Assembly: GCF_003314435.2 (NCBI RefSeq)
Contig: NZ_QNVY02000004.1
Span: forward strand, 124,001-188,000
Reading direction: 5' to 3'
From: Flavobacterium petrolei
GTDB lineage: Bacteria > Bacteroidota > Bacteroidia > Flavobacteriales > Flavobacteriaceae
Length of the DNA: 64,000 bases
The translations under genes were made by a program, and so were the position numbers. The notes beneath the pieces are model-generated. The model worked only from the letters and a program-made list of their open reading frames with translations, did not search any database and was not told where the DNA came from. The stretch's first letter is position 1; each line of letters begins with the position of its first letter. This document shows positions 35,829 to 44,679 of the stretch, piece after piece.

Positions 35829-36578
35829 ATGCTGAAAGCCGAACGACATAAATACATAATGACTAAACTTATTGAAGATCAGAAGGTCATTACGGCTGAT
35901 TTGGCTTTAGATCTCGATTTGTCAGAAGATACCATACGAAGAGATTTAAATGATTTAGATGACAAGAATTTACTCAAGAAGGTTTATGGAGGGGCGATAC
36001 AGACAGTCGAAAAACCTAGTGATGTTTTCGATATTGTCATAACAGCTGAGGAAGAAAAGAGAAAAATTGTCTCTAAAGCATTGTCTTTGTTGCATGATGG
36101 ACAGGTAATTATAATGAGTGGAGGAAGTACGAATTTGGTTTTCGCTAAATTGATTCCTTCGGAGTTAAAAGCTACTATATATACGTATAGTTTACCTATA
36201 GCAATGCAATTATCGCAGCATCCCAATATAGATTTAATATTTATTGGTGGGAAAATGCAGAAAAACGCAATGGTTACCATAGGAATGGATGTGATTCAAG
36301 TTTTATCAAAGATTAAAGCAGATATTTGTTTTATCGGAGCCAGCAGTATTAATGTAAAACAAGGTTTGACAGAAGTGGGTTATGAGGTTTCTATAGTCAA
36401 AAAAGCAATGATTGACTCTTCCGATAAAGTGATTTCTATGTTTGCTTCTCATAAATTAAATACTAAAATGCCACATATTGTATGTGATTTCAATCAGTTA
36501 GATACCATTGTTACGGATTTAGATCCAGAAGATTCAAGGTTAGACGAATATAGAAAATTAGGAGTTTTTATATTATAA
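35829..36578 (+). CDS. DeoR/GlpR-family transcriptional regulator
   Basis: A 249-residue repressor-type protein. The N-terminal winged helix is standard: MLKAERHKYIMTKLIEDQKV, LALDLDLSEDTIRRDLNDLD, LLKKVYGGAI. The C-terminal DeoR sensor domain (about 75-235) shows EEEKRKIVSKAL, IMSGGSTNLVFAKL, IDLIFIGGKM, ICFIGASSINVKQGLTE and KKAMIDSSDKVI. Such sensors bind phosphosugars; with nagB 131 bp downstream the likely effector is an amino-sugar phosphate such as GlcN-6-P. The start at 35829 was chosen because the promoter overlaps upstream in-frame codons. It is divergent from the susC-like gene, so it may control both directions. Confidence 0.92.
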   Translation: MLKAERHKYIMTKLIEDQKVITADLALDLDLSEDTIRRDLNDLDDKNLLKKVYGGAIQTVEKPSDVFDIVITAEEEKRKIVSKALSLLHDGQVIIMSGGSTNLVFAKLIPSELKATIYTYSLPIAMQLSQHPNIDLIFIGGKMQKNAMVTIGMDVIQVLSKIKADICFIGASSINVKQGLTEVGYEVSIVKKAMIDSSDKVISMFASHKLNTKMPHIVCDFNQLDTIVTDLDPEDSRLDEYRKLGVFIL

Positions 36579-36601
36579 TTTTAAATCCACTATAAAATGC
36601 A

Positions 36602-36648
36602 TTATTTTGCGTTATTTAAATTTATTTTCGCTAAATAACGCAAAATAA
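36602..36648. promoter_or_regulatory. Perfect 17-bp-arm palindrome before nagB (operator or terminator)
   Basis: Arms 36602-36618 and 36632-36648 are fully complementary around a 13-nt loop; each contains TTTTGCGTTATTTA in opposite orientation. It lies 24 bp after the DeoR stop and about 22 bp before the nagB -7 element. The proximity to the promoter and the related word upstream of the susC-like gene favour an operator; an attenuating hairpin for the DeoR transcript is the alternative. Confidence 0.55.
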
Positions 36649-36670
36649 AATATTTGTTTTGTTTTTTAGT

Positions 36671-36678
36671 TATATTTG
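36671..36678 (+). promoter_or_regulatory. Promoter -7 element (TATATTTG) of nagB
   Basis: TATATTTG, a perfect TAnnTTTG match, lies 32 bp before the nagB ATG. TTTG words at 36653 and 36658 may provide the -33 element. The palindrome at 36602-36648 ends just upstream. Confidence 0.6.
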
Positions 36679-36709
36679 TTAAACTAATTATTTAACCAAA
36701 AAATATAGT

Positions 36710-38635
36710 ATGAAAACAAATACTTCTTTGACTTACGACATACCTGGAAAATTTGAAGAAACTCGATTTGAAAAAAATCATAATGTGATTTTTAAAAGTT
36801 CTATAGAAGCTTCAAAGGTCGTTGCTCAGGAAATCGCAGCATTAATCAAATCGAAACAAACCCAAAATCAACCATGTGTACTTGGATTGGCGACTGGTTC
36901 TTCACCTATTAAAGTATATGAGGAATTGGTTCGAATGCACAAAGAGGACGGTCTTAGTTTTCATAATGTTATTACTTTCAATCTGGACGAGTATTATCCT
37001 ATGACTAAAGAAAACCGCCAAAGCTATCATTACTTTATGCATCAGCATTTGTTTAATCATATTGATATTAAACCTGAAAATATCAATATTCCAGATGGAA
37101 CAATTGTATTAGAGGACTTGAATCAATATTGTATTGATTACGAAGCAAAAATAAAAAATGCAGGAGGAATTGATTTTCAGCTTTTAGGAATTGGTCGTAC
37201 CGGACACGTAGGTTTTAATGAACCTGGTTCTCATATTAATTCCGGAACCAGAATTATAACATTAGACCACATAACCAGAGTTGATGCTTCTTCTGATTTT
37301 AATGGTATTGATAATGTTCCTAAAAGAGCTATTACCATGGGAGTTTCAACTATTCTTAAGTCTAAAAGAATTGTTTTAATGGCTTGGGGTCAAAATAAAG
37401 CGACTGTTATTAAGAAGACAATCCAAGGCGAAATCACATCAGAAGTTCCTGCTACTTTTTTACAGAATCATTCGAATGCTACTTTTGTTTTAGACCAATT
37501 TGCGGCTTCTGAATTAACACGATTTGAAACTCCATGGCTCGTTGGTGAATGTGTTTGGACACAAGAATTAAAAAGTAAAGCAATTATTTGGCTTTGCAAA
37601 GAAACAAAACAATCCATATTAAAACTTACCGACAGGGATTACAATAATAATGGTATGTCAGATCTTTTAGCACAAGAAGGTTCGGCTTATGATTTGAATA
37701 TTAATATGTTTAATGTTTTGCAGCATACCATAACGGGCTGGCCGGGAGGAAAACCCAATACTGATGATTCTCACAGACCCGAAAGAGCTAATCCTGCCAA
37801 AAAAAGAGTTATTCTTTTTAGTCCACATCCAGATGATGATGTAATTTCAATGGGAGGGACATTTTCTAAATTAATAAAACAAGGACATGACGTACATGTT
37901 GTGTATCAAACTTCCGGAAACATAGCAGTTACAGATGATGAAGCATTAAAATTTGCTGAAGTATGTCGTGATTTTATCGGTAAGGAGAACAGTGAAATTA
38001 ATTTTTCATCGGTTATTAATTTTCTAAATAATAAGACCGAAAACCAAGTTGATTCTTTGGAAGTTCGAAAATTAAAAGGGCTTATAAGACGACGTGAATC
38101 GTATGCTGCTACCAGATACATAGGTTTAAATGATGAAAAAACACACTTTTTAGACCTACCTTTTTACGAAACAGGACAAATAAAGAAAAACCCTTTAGGT
38201 CTGGATGATATTGCTATCGTCAAAGATATTATTGCCAAAATAAAGCCTCATCAAGTTTTTGCTGCTGGCGATTTAGCAGATCCGCACGGCACTCATGAAG
38301 TATGTTTGAATGCTATATTCGAGGCAATGAAACAATTAAAATCAGAATCTTTTATGAACGATTGTTGGTTGTGGTTGTATAGAGGTGCTTGGCATGAATG
38401 GGATATTCACGAGATAGATATGGCTGTGCCTTTGAGTCCAGACGAAGTAACCATTAAAAGACACGCCATTTTGTATCATCAATCTCAAAAAGACAGAGTG
38501 ATGTTTCAAGGAAATGATTCTAGAGAATTTTGGGTAAGAGCTGAGGAGCGTAATAAAAATACGGCAAAACTTTATGATGATTTAGGTTTAGCCGAGTATG
38601 AGGCAATTGAGGCATTTAAACGTTTTGATTATTAG
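36710..38635 (+). CDS. nagB: Glucosamine-6-phosphate deaminase fused to a PIG-L/LmbE domain
   Basis: A 641-residue two-domain protein. Residues about 20-270 are NagB: GLATGSSPIKVYEELV, VITFNLDEYYPM with the catalytic Asp, and LLGIGRTGHVGFNEPGS. The reaction is GlcN-6-P to fructose-6-P plus ammonia. Residues about 360-640 are a PIG-L/LmbE-type deacetylase domain with the metal motif S371-PHPDDD and a distal DLADPHGTHEVC. This long fused form is common in Bacteroidota. The PIG-L half could act on an N-acetyl amino sugar and so supply the substrate, but that has to be shown. No nagA is visible in the window. A hairpin (38690-38745) follows. Confidence 0.93.
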   Translation: MKTNTSLTYDIPGKFEETRFEKNHNVIFKSSIEASKVVAQEIAALIKSKQTQNQPCVLGLATGSSPIKVYEELVRMHKEDGLSFHNVITFNLDEYYPMTKENRQSYHYFMHQHLFNHIDIKPENINIPDGTIVLEDLNQYCIDYEAKIKNAGGIDFQLLGIGRTGHVGFNEPGSHINSGTRIITLDHITRVDASSDFNGIDNVPKRAITMGVSTILKSKRIVLMAWGQNKATVIKKTIQGEITSEVPATFLQNHSNATFVLDQFAASELTRFETPWLVGECVWTQELKSKAIIWLCKETKQSILKLTDRDYNNNGMSDLLAQEGSAYDLNINMFNVLQHTITGWPGGKPNTDDSHRPERANPAKKRVILFSPHPDDDVISMGGTFSKLIKQGHDVHVVYQTSGNIAVTDDEALKFAEVCRDFIGKENSEINFSSVINFLNNKTENQVDSLEVRKLKGLIRRRESYAATRYIGLNDEKTHFLDLPFYETGQIKKNPLGLDDIAIVKDIIAKIKPHQVFAAGDLADPHGTHEVCLNAIFEAMKQLKSESFMNDCWLWLYRGAWHEWDIHEIDMAVPLSPDEVTIKRHAILYHQSQKDRVMFQGNDSREFWVRAEERNKNTAKLYDDLGLAEYEAIEAFKRFDY

Positions 38636-38689
38636 AAAATTTGAATATCCTAAATATTACAATGATTGATTTAGATTTTGTATTCACGT

Positions 38690-38745
38690 TTTGCAAGAGT
38701 CTTCGGTTTAAATAAAATTTTAGTAAACTGAAGACTCTTGCGAAA
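38690..38745 (+). terminator. Large hairpin between nagB and the oxidoreductase gene
   Basis: 18-bp arms 38693-38710 and 38724-38741 (GCAAGAGTCTTC core) pair with one mismatch around a 13-nt loop, flanked by tttt and aaaa so that the stem can extend. It works as a terminator in either direction, or as partial attenuation before the gene at 38807. Confidence 0.65.
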
Positions 38746-38806
38746 AGTGTCAATCAGAATGTGTGATATTTTATTCTTTATAAACAACAGCAATTTACGC
38801 CACTAC

Positions 38807-41722
38807 ATGTCAATCACGCCTCAGTTAGAACAATTATCCCAGTCATTAGAAGGAACACTTTTTTATGATAATCTCCATAAAACATTGTACGCCACAGATG
38901 CTTCCGCGTATCGAATTATGCCAGTTGCTGTAGCGATTCCAAAATCAGAGGATGATATTGTCAAAATTATTCGCTTTGCAGCAAAAAATAAAATTTCAAT
39001 TACGCCCAGAACTGCTGGAACTTCCTTAGCTGGTCAAACGGTAGGTAATGGAATAATTGTGGATGTTTCGAAACATTTCACTAAGATTGTCGCTTTTGAT
39101 TCTGCACAAAAAACGGTTACCGTGCAGCCGGGAGTAATTCGGGATGAACTGAATTTGTATTTAAAAGAACACGGATTGTTTTTTGGACCCAATACTTCCA
39201 CCTCAAATCGCTGTATGATAGGAGGGATGGTAGGCAATAATTCGTCGGGAACTACTTCTATTAGGTACGGAGTGACCCGCGATAAAATAGTGGAAATCAA
39301 AGCGATTTTGAGTGATGGGACTTTGGCAGTATTTAAAGAAATAACTTCAGCGGAATTCATTGAAAAAACAAAAGGGAACACGCTTGAAAGCTCTATTTAC
39401 AAGACCATTTATGAGGAACTTTCGAATACAGAAAACCAAAAAGAGATTATAAAGGAATTTCCGAAACCTGAAATTCACAGAAGAAATACTGGATACGCGA
39501 TTGATTTATTATTGAAATCGGAACTTTTTGGAGGAACCGAAAACACAATAAATCTAGGGAAACTCCTTTGCGGAAGCGAAGGAACGCTAGCTTTTACCAC
39601 TGAAATTACACTAAAAGCAGATCATGTACCGCCAACATATAATGTGATGGTGGTTGCTCATTTTCATACGATTCAGGAAAGTTTGGAAGCTGTAGTTACA
39701 GCGATGAAACATCATTTATATACCTGCGAAATGATGGATGATACGATATTGAATTGTACCAAAACCAACAGAGAGCAAGCTAAAAACAGATTTTTTATTC
39801 AAGGGGAACCAAAAGCGGTTATTATGCTCGAAGTGGCGTCGCATAACAGTCTGGAAGATGCCGAAAGACAAGCTAATGATTTAATAGCCGATTTGGAAAG
39901 AAACAATTTTGGGTATGCTTTACCAAAAATTTATGGTTCAGATATTGATAAAATAAATGAGTTGCGAAAAGCAGGTCTCGGACTTTTGGGAAGTATTGTT
40001 GGTGATAATAAAGCGGCAGATTCTATTGAAGATACCGCAGTTGAGTTGAGTGATTTACCCAATTATATTGCCCAATTCTCTGCCATGATGGAGCGTCACG
40101 GTCAGAGCGCGATTTATTATGCGCATGCCGGTGCCGGAGAATTGCATTTGAGACCAGTTTTAAACTTAAAAACAACAGAGGGATTACACCAATTTAGAAA
40201 CATCGCAACCGAAGTTGCTATTTTGGTCAAAAAATACAGAGGATCCTTGAGTGGAGAGCACGGAGACGGAATTGTGCGTGGTGAGTTTTTGCCTTTTATG
40301 ATTGGGGATAAGAATTATGAATTATTAAAAAGAATCAAACATGCCTTTGATCCTAATACCATTTTGAATGTAGGGAAAATTGTAAACGCTTTCAAAATGG
40401 ATGAAAACCTCCGGGTGGAAGCAGGAAGATTGGAACCGGAAATACAAACAATTCAGAATTTTTCGGATAGTATGGGAATTTTGCGTGCCGCGGAAAAATG
40501 CAATGGCTCCGGTGATTGCAGAAAATTACCTTCGGCTGGCGGAACTTTGTGTCCCAGTTATCGCGCTACCCGAAATGAAAAAGATACGACTCGCGCCAGA
40601 GCTAATGTGCTGCGGGAATACCTTACACATTCAGAGAAAGACAACAAATTCGACCACGAAGAATTATATAAGGTATTTGAGTTGTGTGTGAGTTGCAAAG
40701 CTTGTGCCAGCGAATGTCCCAGTAATGTGGATGTAGCAGCTTTAAAATCAGAGTTTTTATACCAATATCAAAAAGCAAATGGATTTTCATGGCGCAATAA
40801 AATATTTGCTTTTAATGCGAAACTGAATGGATTGGGCAGTATCACTCCGAAGTTTACGAATTTTATGGTGAATTTGCCTTTGGTGAAAAAAAGCATGGGA
40901 ATTGCTTCTAAAAGAGAAGTGCCGCTTTTGGCCCCAAAGACGTTTAGAAAATGGTACGAGAAAAATTGGAATCAGGCGCCAAGTGATTCTTTTGTAAACG
41001 GAAAAGTATGTTTGTTTTGTGATGAGTTTACTAATTATTATGATGTATCGGTTGGAATTGATGCGTATGAATTATTGACAGCATTAGGATACGAAGTAAT
41101 TCTGGTGAACCATGAAGAAAGCGGAAGAGCTTTTATTTCGAAAGGGTTTCTCGAAGAAGCAAAAGCAATTGCGAATATAAATATTGAAATTTTCTCGAAT
41201 TATAGTACTGCTGATTTTCCCTTGATAGGAATAGAACCTTCGGCAATATTGACCTTTAGGGACGAATACATTCGATTGGCAGATGATAAAGAAGGTGCCG
41301 AAAAATTAGCCAAAAATGTATTTACGATTGAAGAGTTTTTCAAAAATGAAATTACTAAAGGTAAAATTCATGCAGAGCAATTTTCTGAAGAAGAGAAAAC
41401 AATAAAAATTCACGGACATTGCCATCAAAAGTCATTGAGTACGATGGAAGCGACTTTTGCGATGTTGAATGTACCCAAAAACAGTTCAGTTACCATTTAT
41501 AATTCGGGATGTTGCGGTATGGCAGGATCTTTTGGATATGAAAAAGAACATTATGAAATCAGCATGCAAATGGGCGAAGATACGTTGTTTCCAAAAATTA
41601 GAGCAACTGAACCGACGACGGCTATTGCTGCTGCGGGAACCAGTTGTCGCCACCAGATTTTTGACGGAACCAGTAGAAAAGCGTTGCATCCAGTGACCAT
41701 TTTAAGGAGTTGTTTGAAGTAA
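38807..41722 (+). CDS. FAD / Fe-S D-2-hydroxyacid (D-lactate or glycolate) dehydrogenase
   Basis: A 971-residue fusion. Residues about 20-240 form a PCMH-type FAD-binding domain (ITPRTAGTSLAGQTVGNGIIVDVSKH, GPNTSTSNRCMIGGMVGNNSSG). A FAD-oxidase C domain (about 240-530) contains YAHAGAGELHLRP and SGEHGDGIVRGEFLP. A ferredoxin-like region has C627-VSC-KAC-ASEC-P and an earlier Cys cluster, and the C-terminal part has a CCG-type domain (HGHCHQKSL, NSGCCGMAGSFGYE). This is the layout of GlcD/GlcF-type or Dld-II respiratory dehydrogenases. In this locus D-lactate released by MurQ is the obvious substrate, an inference. The ATG at 38807 is chosen because the longer frame to 38738 overlaps the hairpin and has only a TTG start. 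Confidence 0.88.
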   Translation: MSITPQLEQLSQSLEGTLFYDNLHKTLYATDASAYRIMPVAVAIPKSEDDIVKIIRFAAKNKISITPRTAGTSLAGQTVGNGIIVDVSKHFTKIVAFDSAQKTVTVQPGVIRDELNLYLKEHGLFFGPNTSTSNRCMIGGMVGNNSSGTTSIRYGVTRDKIVEIKAILSDGTLAVFKEITSAEFIEKTKGNTLESSIYKTIYEELSNTENQKEIIKEFPKPEIHRRNTGYAIDLLLKSELFGGTENTINLGKLLCGSEGTLAFTTEITLKADHVPPTYNVMVVAHFHTIQESLEAVVTAMKHHLYTCEMMDDTILNCTKTNREQAKNRFFIQGEPKAVIMLEVASHNSLEDAERQANDLIADLERNNFGYALPKIYGSDIDKINELRKAGLGLLGSIVGDNKAADSIEDTAVELSDLPNYIAQFSAMMERHGQSAIYYAHAGAGELHLRPVLNLKTTEGLHQFRNIATEVAILVKKYRGSLSGEHGDGIVRGEFLPFMIGDKNYELLKRIKHAFDPNTILNVGKIVNAFKMDENLRVEAGRLEPEIQTIQNFSDSMGILRAAEKCNGSGDCRKLPSAGGTLCPSYRATRNEKDTTRARANVLREYLTHSEKDNKFDHEELYKVFELCVSCKACASECPSNVDVAALKSEFLYQYQKANGFSWRNKIFAFNAKLNGLGSITPKFTNFMVNLPLVKKSMGIASKREVPLLAPKTFRKWYEKNWNQAPSDSFVNGKVCLFCDEFTNYYDVSVGIDAYELLTALGYEVILVNHEESGRAFISKGFLEEAKAIANINIEIFSNYSTADFPLIGIEPSAILTFRDEYIRLADDKEGAEKLAKNVFTIEEFFKNEITKGKIHAEQFSEEEKTIKIHGHCHQKSLSTMEATFAMLNVPKNSSVTIYNSGCCGMAGSFGYEKEHYEISMQMGEDTLFPKIRATEPTTAIAAAGTSCRHQIFDGTSRKALHPVTILRSCLK

Positions 41723-42168
41723 ATTTTTTCGAATATAATTTGATTTTTTCTTGCCTATTCTGAGTGGGTTTTTAAAGTATTCAAGTTGAACCATGTTATG
41801 TTTCTATAAAAAAAATATAGGAGTGTTTAATAGTTCCCGATAAATATACAAGGCATTAAAAACTTTAATTGTTTATCTCATTCATCGTTATAGCGGAAAT
41901 TATGCACTGGGATAAAAATTTTTAAAAGGGTTTGACGACTGGCAGATAAATATGGTTTTACAGTTATTAGTATTGACAGAAATTAATTAGGTTGGTAATT
42001 TAGTAGTGTAATCGATGTAAATTTTAAATATGAAAGCTATATATTCGATGAATTAGTTTCTTTTACAAGCAAATTTTAAAAATAGCATTTATGACATTAC
42101 AGCTTTGAGTCAAACACAAACCTAAAGCATCCCAATAGAATTTATAACAAAATAATAAAGATAAAAAG
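41723..42168. other. 446-bp gene-free stretch before the GH20 gene
   Basis: AT-rich, no frame above background, no clear hairpin or TAnnTTTG element. It presumably carries the promoter of the GH20 gene. Confidence 0.5.
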
Positions 42169-44673
42169 ATGAAAAAAAGTATGCTACTACTTGCAGTTTT
42201 CTTGACTTCCTTGAATGCGTTACAGGCTCAGAAACTGGATATAATTCCAAGGCCCGTAAAAATAGAACAAAAAGAAGAAGTGTTTGTAATTCCTTCATCA
42301 GTGCAAATTATTGTTGACAAAAAATTACAGAAAAGTACTGATTATATAGGAAGCAATTTTTTGAAAAATACAGGTATTGTTCCGATGGTATCTATTGGAA
42401 ACAAGCATAAAAAAAATGCAATAGTATTTCTGGTAGATGAAAAAATAGATCTTCCAAAAGATGGTTATGAATTGAGCGTAACTAAAAAAGGAGTTAGTGT
42501 AAAAGGAAAATCTCCAAACGGAGTTCTGAATGGTTTTCAAACCTTCTTACAAATTTGCTCCGCAAAAGAGGTGCAAAAAGGAACAATTCCAGTCGTAAAA
42601 ATAGAAGATTATCCTCGTTTTGAATGGCGAGGAATGATGCTTGACGTTTCAAGGCAGTTTTTTGATAAACAAACCGTCAAAAATTATATTGACTGGCTGG
42701 CAGCACATAAAATGAATATTTTTCATTGGCATCTTACAGATGATAATGGTTGGAGAGCCGAAATCAAATCAATGCCGGATTTGACTTTAAAAGGAGCTTG
42801 GAGAGGCCCAGGAGAAGCATTGTTACCATCATACGGTTCTGGAAATAAACGGTATGGTGGTTATTATACTCAAGACGACATCAAAGATGTGGTGGCCTAT
42901 GCCTCAGATCGTGGAGTTTCTATTATGCCCGAAATTGAAATCCCAGGACATTCTCGCGCAGTAACGGCGGCTTATCCAGAAATTGGTTGTGTTACAACTC
43001 AGGAAACAAAAAGTGTTCAAGGGGAAGTGAAAAATGTATGGTGTGTAGGTCGTGAAGAAAATTATCAAATTTTAGATTCTATTATTAGAGAATTTAAGGA
43101 AATGTTTCCTTTTGAATACATCCATGTTGCAGGAGACGAAGTTAATAGAGCTAATTGGGAACAATGCGCAAAATGTAAAGCTTTGATGGAAAAAGAAGGG
43201 TATACAGATACTTTTCAACTTCAGAATTATTTCTTTAAGCGTGTTGAAAAAATCGTAGAAAAATATAACAGAAAAACTGCGGGTTGGAACGAAATACTTA
43301 AAGGAGGAGAGATGAATCCGAATATAGAAATTTTTGCATGGCAAGGCATAGGTTACGGAATAGAATCTGCTAAAAAAGGACATCGAACAGTTATGATTCC
43401 GGGGCAATATACTTATTTTGATATGGCACAATCTGAAAATGAACGTGGTCATCGCTGGGCTGCCATTACAGATACAAAAAGAGTTTATTCGTTTGAACCC
43501 ATTCCTGAAAGCAATCTAACATCCGAGCAGCAAAAATTGATAAAAGGAGTTCAAGGTGCTTTATGGAGCGAGTATCTTGATCGTCCGACACGATTTATGG
43601 AATACCAAAGTTATCCAAGAATTAGTGCCTTGTCAGAAATTGCTTGGTCTAAAAAAGAAGATAAAAATTGGGATGATTTTTATGGAAGATTAACCAATAG
43701 TCATTTACAGCGTTTGGTTAATATGGGAATTGCTTTTAGAGATTTCCCTCCTTCCGCAACTTATAAAAGCGGGATCATTACAGTGACACAGCCTTATGAA
43801 GGAGCTGTTGTACGCTATGATGCGCAAGGAAATGAACCTACAATACTATCTCCTTTATATACAAACCCAATTCAAACAAAGAGTTACGAGAAATACCGGT
43901 TTCGTACTTTTTTTAATGAAGATTCAGCAAGTCCTGCTGTAAAAGTAGAGAAACTACCAGTTGCAAGCTGGAATACGGCTCAAGTAGAAACTTTGACTAT
44001 TTCGGAGAATATTTCCGAAAATGTTGATAAAAATGGGATTTGGTACCTAACTTTCAATCCTACAACTGATGCAGCTACTAGTGGGATCGTTAGAACAGTT
44101 TCACTTTTTGAAAATGATAAATTGATACAAACATATCCAGAAGAAAAAACACTGAAATCAAAACCACGCCTGCGGTTTTTGATTGAAAATTATAGCGAAA
44201 AAAGCAATTATCGTTTGGAGTTTATTGTTGATAATAAAGAAGTAAAGGAATCTTCTGCTACGGTAAATTTCAATTGTTCACCGTATCAGGAACCTGAAGT
44301 AAAAGTTACCTCATCGATGGCTGAAAATCCTAAATTTCCACTTTCAAAATTAGAGGATTATAACATAGAGACTTATTTACGTACCGATGTTCCGTGTGTA
44401 AGTGGAGACTGGATTTTATACACTTTCGCCAAACCTGTTGCTTCTTCTAAAATTGATGTGTTAACTGGAATTCCCCACCAACCAAGATTTATTGTTAATG
44501 ATGGTTATGTTGAATATTCATATAACGGTGTAGATTTTGAAAAAGGAGATGTTTTTGATTACGGAAATGCATCAATTTATCCAAAACAACCAGTAAAGGC
44601 AGTTAGGATTATAATCACAGGGACAAACAACGAATCTCTTATGGCTTCCCAGGATCTGAGAATTAATCCTTAA
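42169..44673 (+). CDS. GH20 beta-N-acetylhexosaminidase
   Basis: An 834-residue exported enzyme that removes terminal GlcNAc (or GalNAc) from oligosaccharides. After a signal peptide (1-20, ending LQAQ) comes a GH20b domain (about 25-145), then the catalytic barrel (about 148-500) with YPRFEWRGMMLDVSRQFF, NIFHWHLTDDNGWR, MPEIEIPGHSRA and the catalytic pair Asp323-Glu324 in HVAGDEVNRANWE. The C-terminal 330 residues form beta domains (chitobiase-C-like, then an F5/8-type end with SKIDVLTGIPHQPRF). It lies 6 bp before the beta-lactamase-family gene and is clearly co-transcribed. Suits chitin-, glycoprotein- or peptidoglycan-derived substrates. Confidence 0.95.
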   Translation: MKKSMLLLAVFLTSLNALQAQKLDIIPRPVKIEQKEEVFVIPSSVQIIVDKKLQKSTDYIGSNFLKNTGIVPMVSIGNKHKKNAIVFLVDEKIDLPKDGYELSVTKKGVSVKGKSPNGVLNGFQTFLQICSAKEVQKGTIPVVKIEDYPRFEWRGMMLDVSRQFFDKQTVKNYIDWLAAHKMNIFHWHLTDDNGWRAEIKSMPDLTLKGAWRGPGEALLPSYGSGNKRYGGYYTQDDIKDVVAYASDRGVSIMPEIEIPGHSRAVTAAYPEIGCVTTQETKSVQGEVKNVWCVGREENYQILDSIIREFKEMFPFEYIHVAGDEVNRANWEQCAKCKALMEKEGYTDTFQLQNYFFKRVEKIVEKYNRKTAGWNEILKGGEMNPNIEIFAWQGIGYGIESAKKGHRTVMIPGQYTYFDMAQSENERGHRWAAITDTKRVYSFEPIPESNLTSEQQKLIKGVQGALWSEYLDRPTRFMEYQSYPRISALSEIAWSKKEDKNWDDFYGRLTNSHLQRLVNMGIAFRDFPPSATYKSGIITVTQPYEGAVVRYDAQGNEPTILSPLYTNPIQTKSYEKYRFRTFFNEDSASPAVKVEKLPVASWNTAQVETLTISENISENVDKNGIWYLTFNPTTDAATSGIVRTVSLFENDKLIQTYPEEKTLKSKPRLRFLIENYSEKSNYRLEFIVDNKEVKESSATVNFNCSPYQEPEVKVTSSMAENPKFPLSKLEDYNIETYLRTDVPCVSGDWILYTFAKPVASSKIDVLTGIPHQPRFIVNDGYVEYSYNGVDFEKGDVFDYGNASIYPKQPVKAVRIIITGTNNESLMASQDLRINP

Positions 44674-44679
44674 AAAAAA

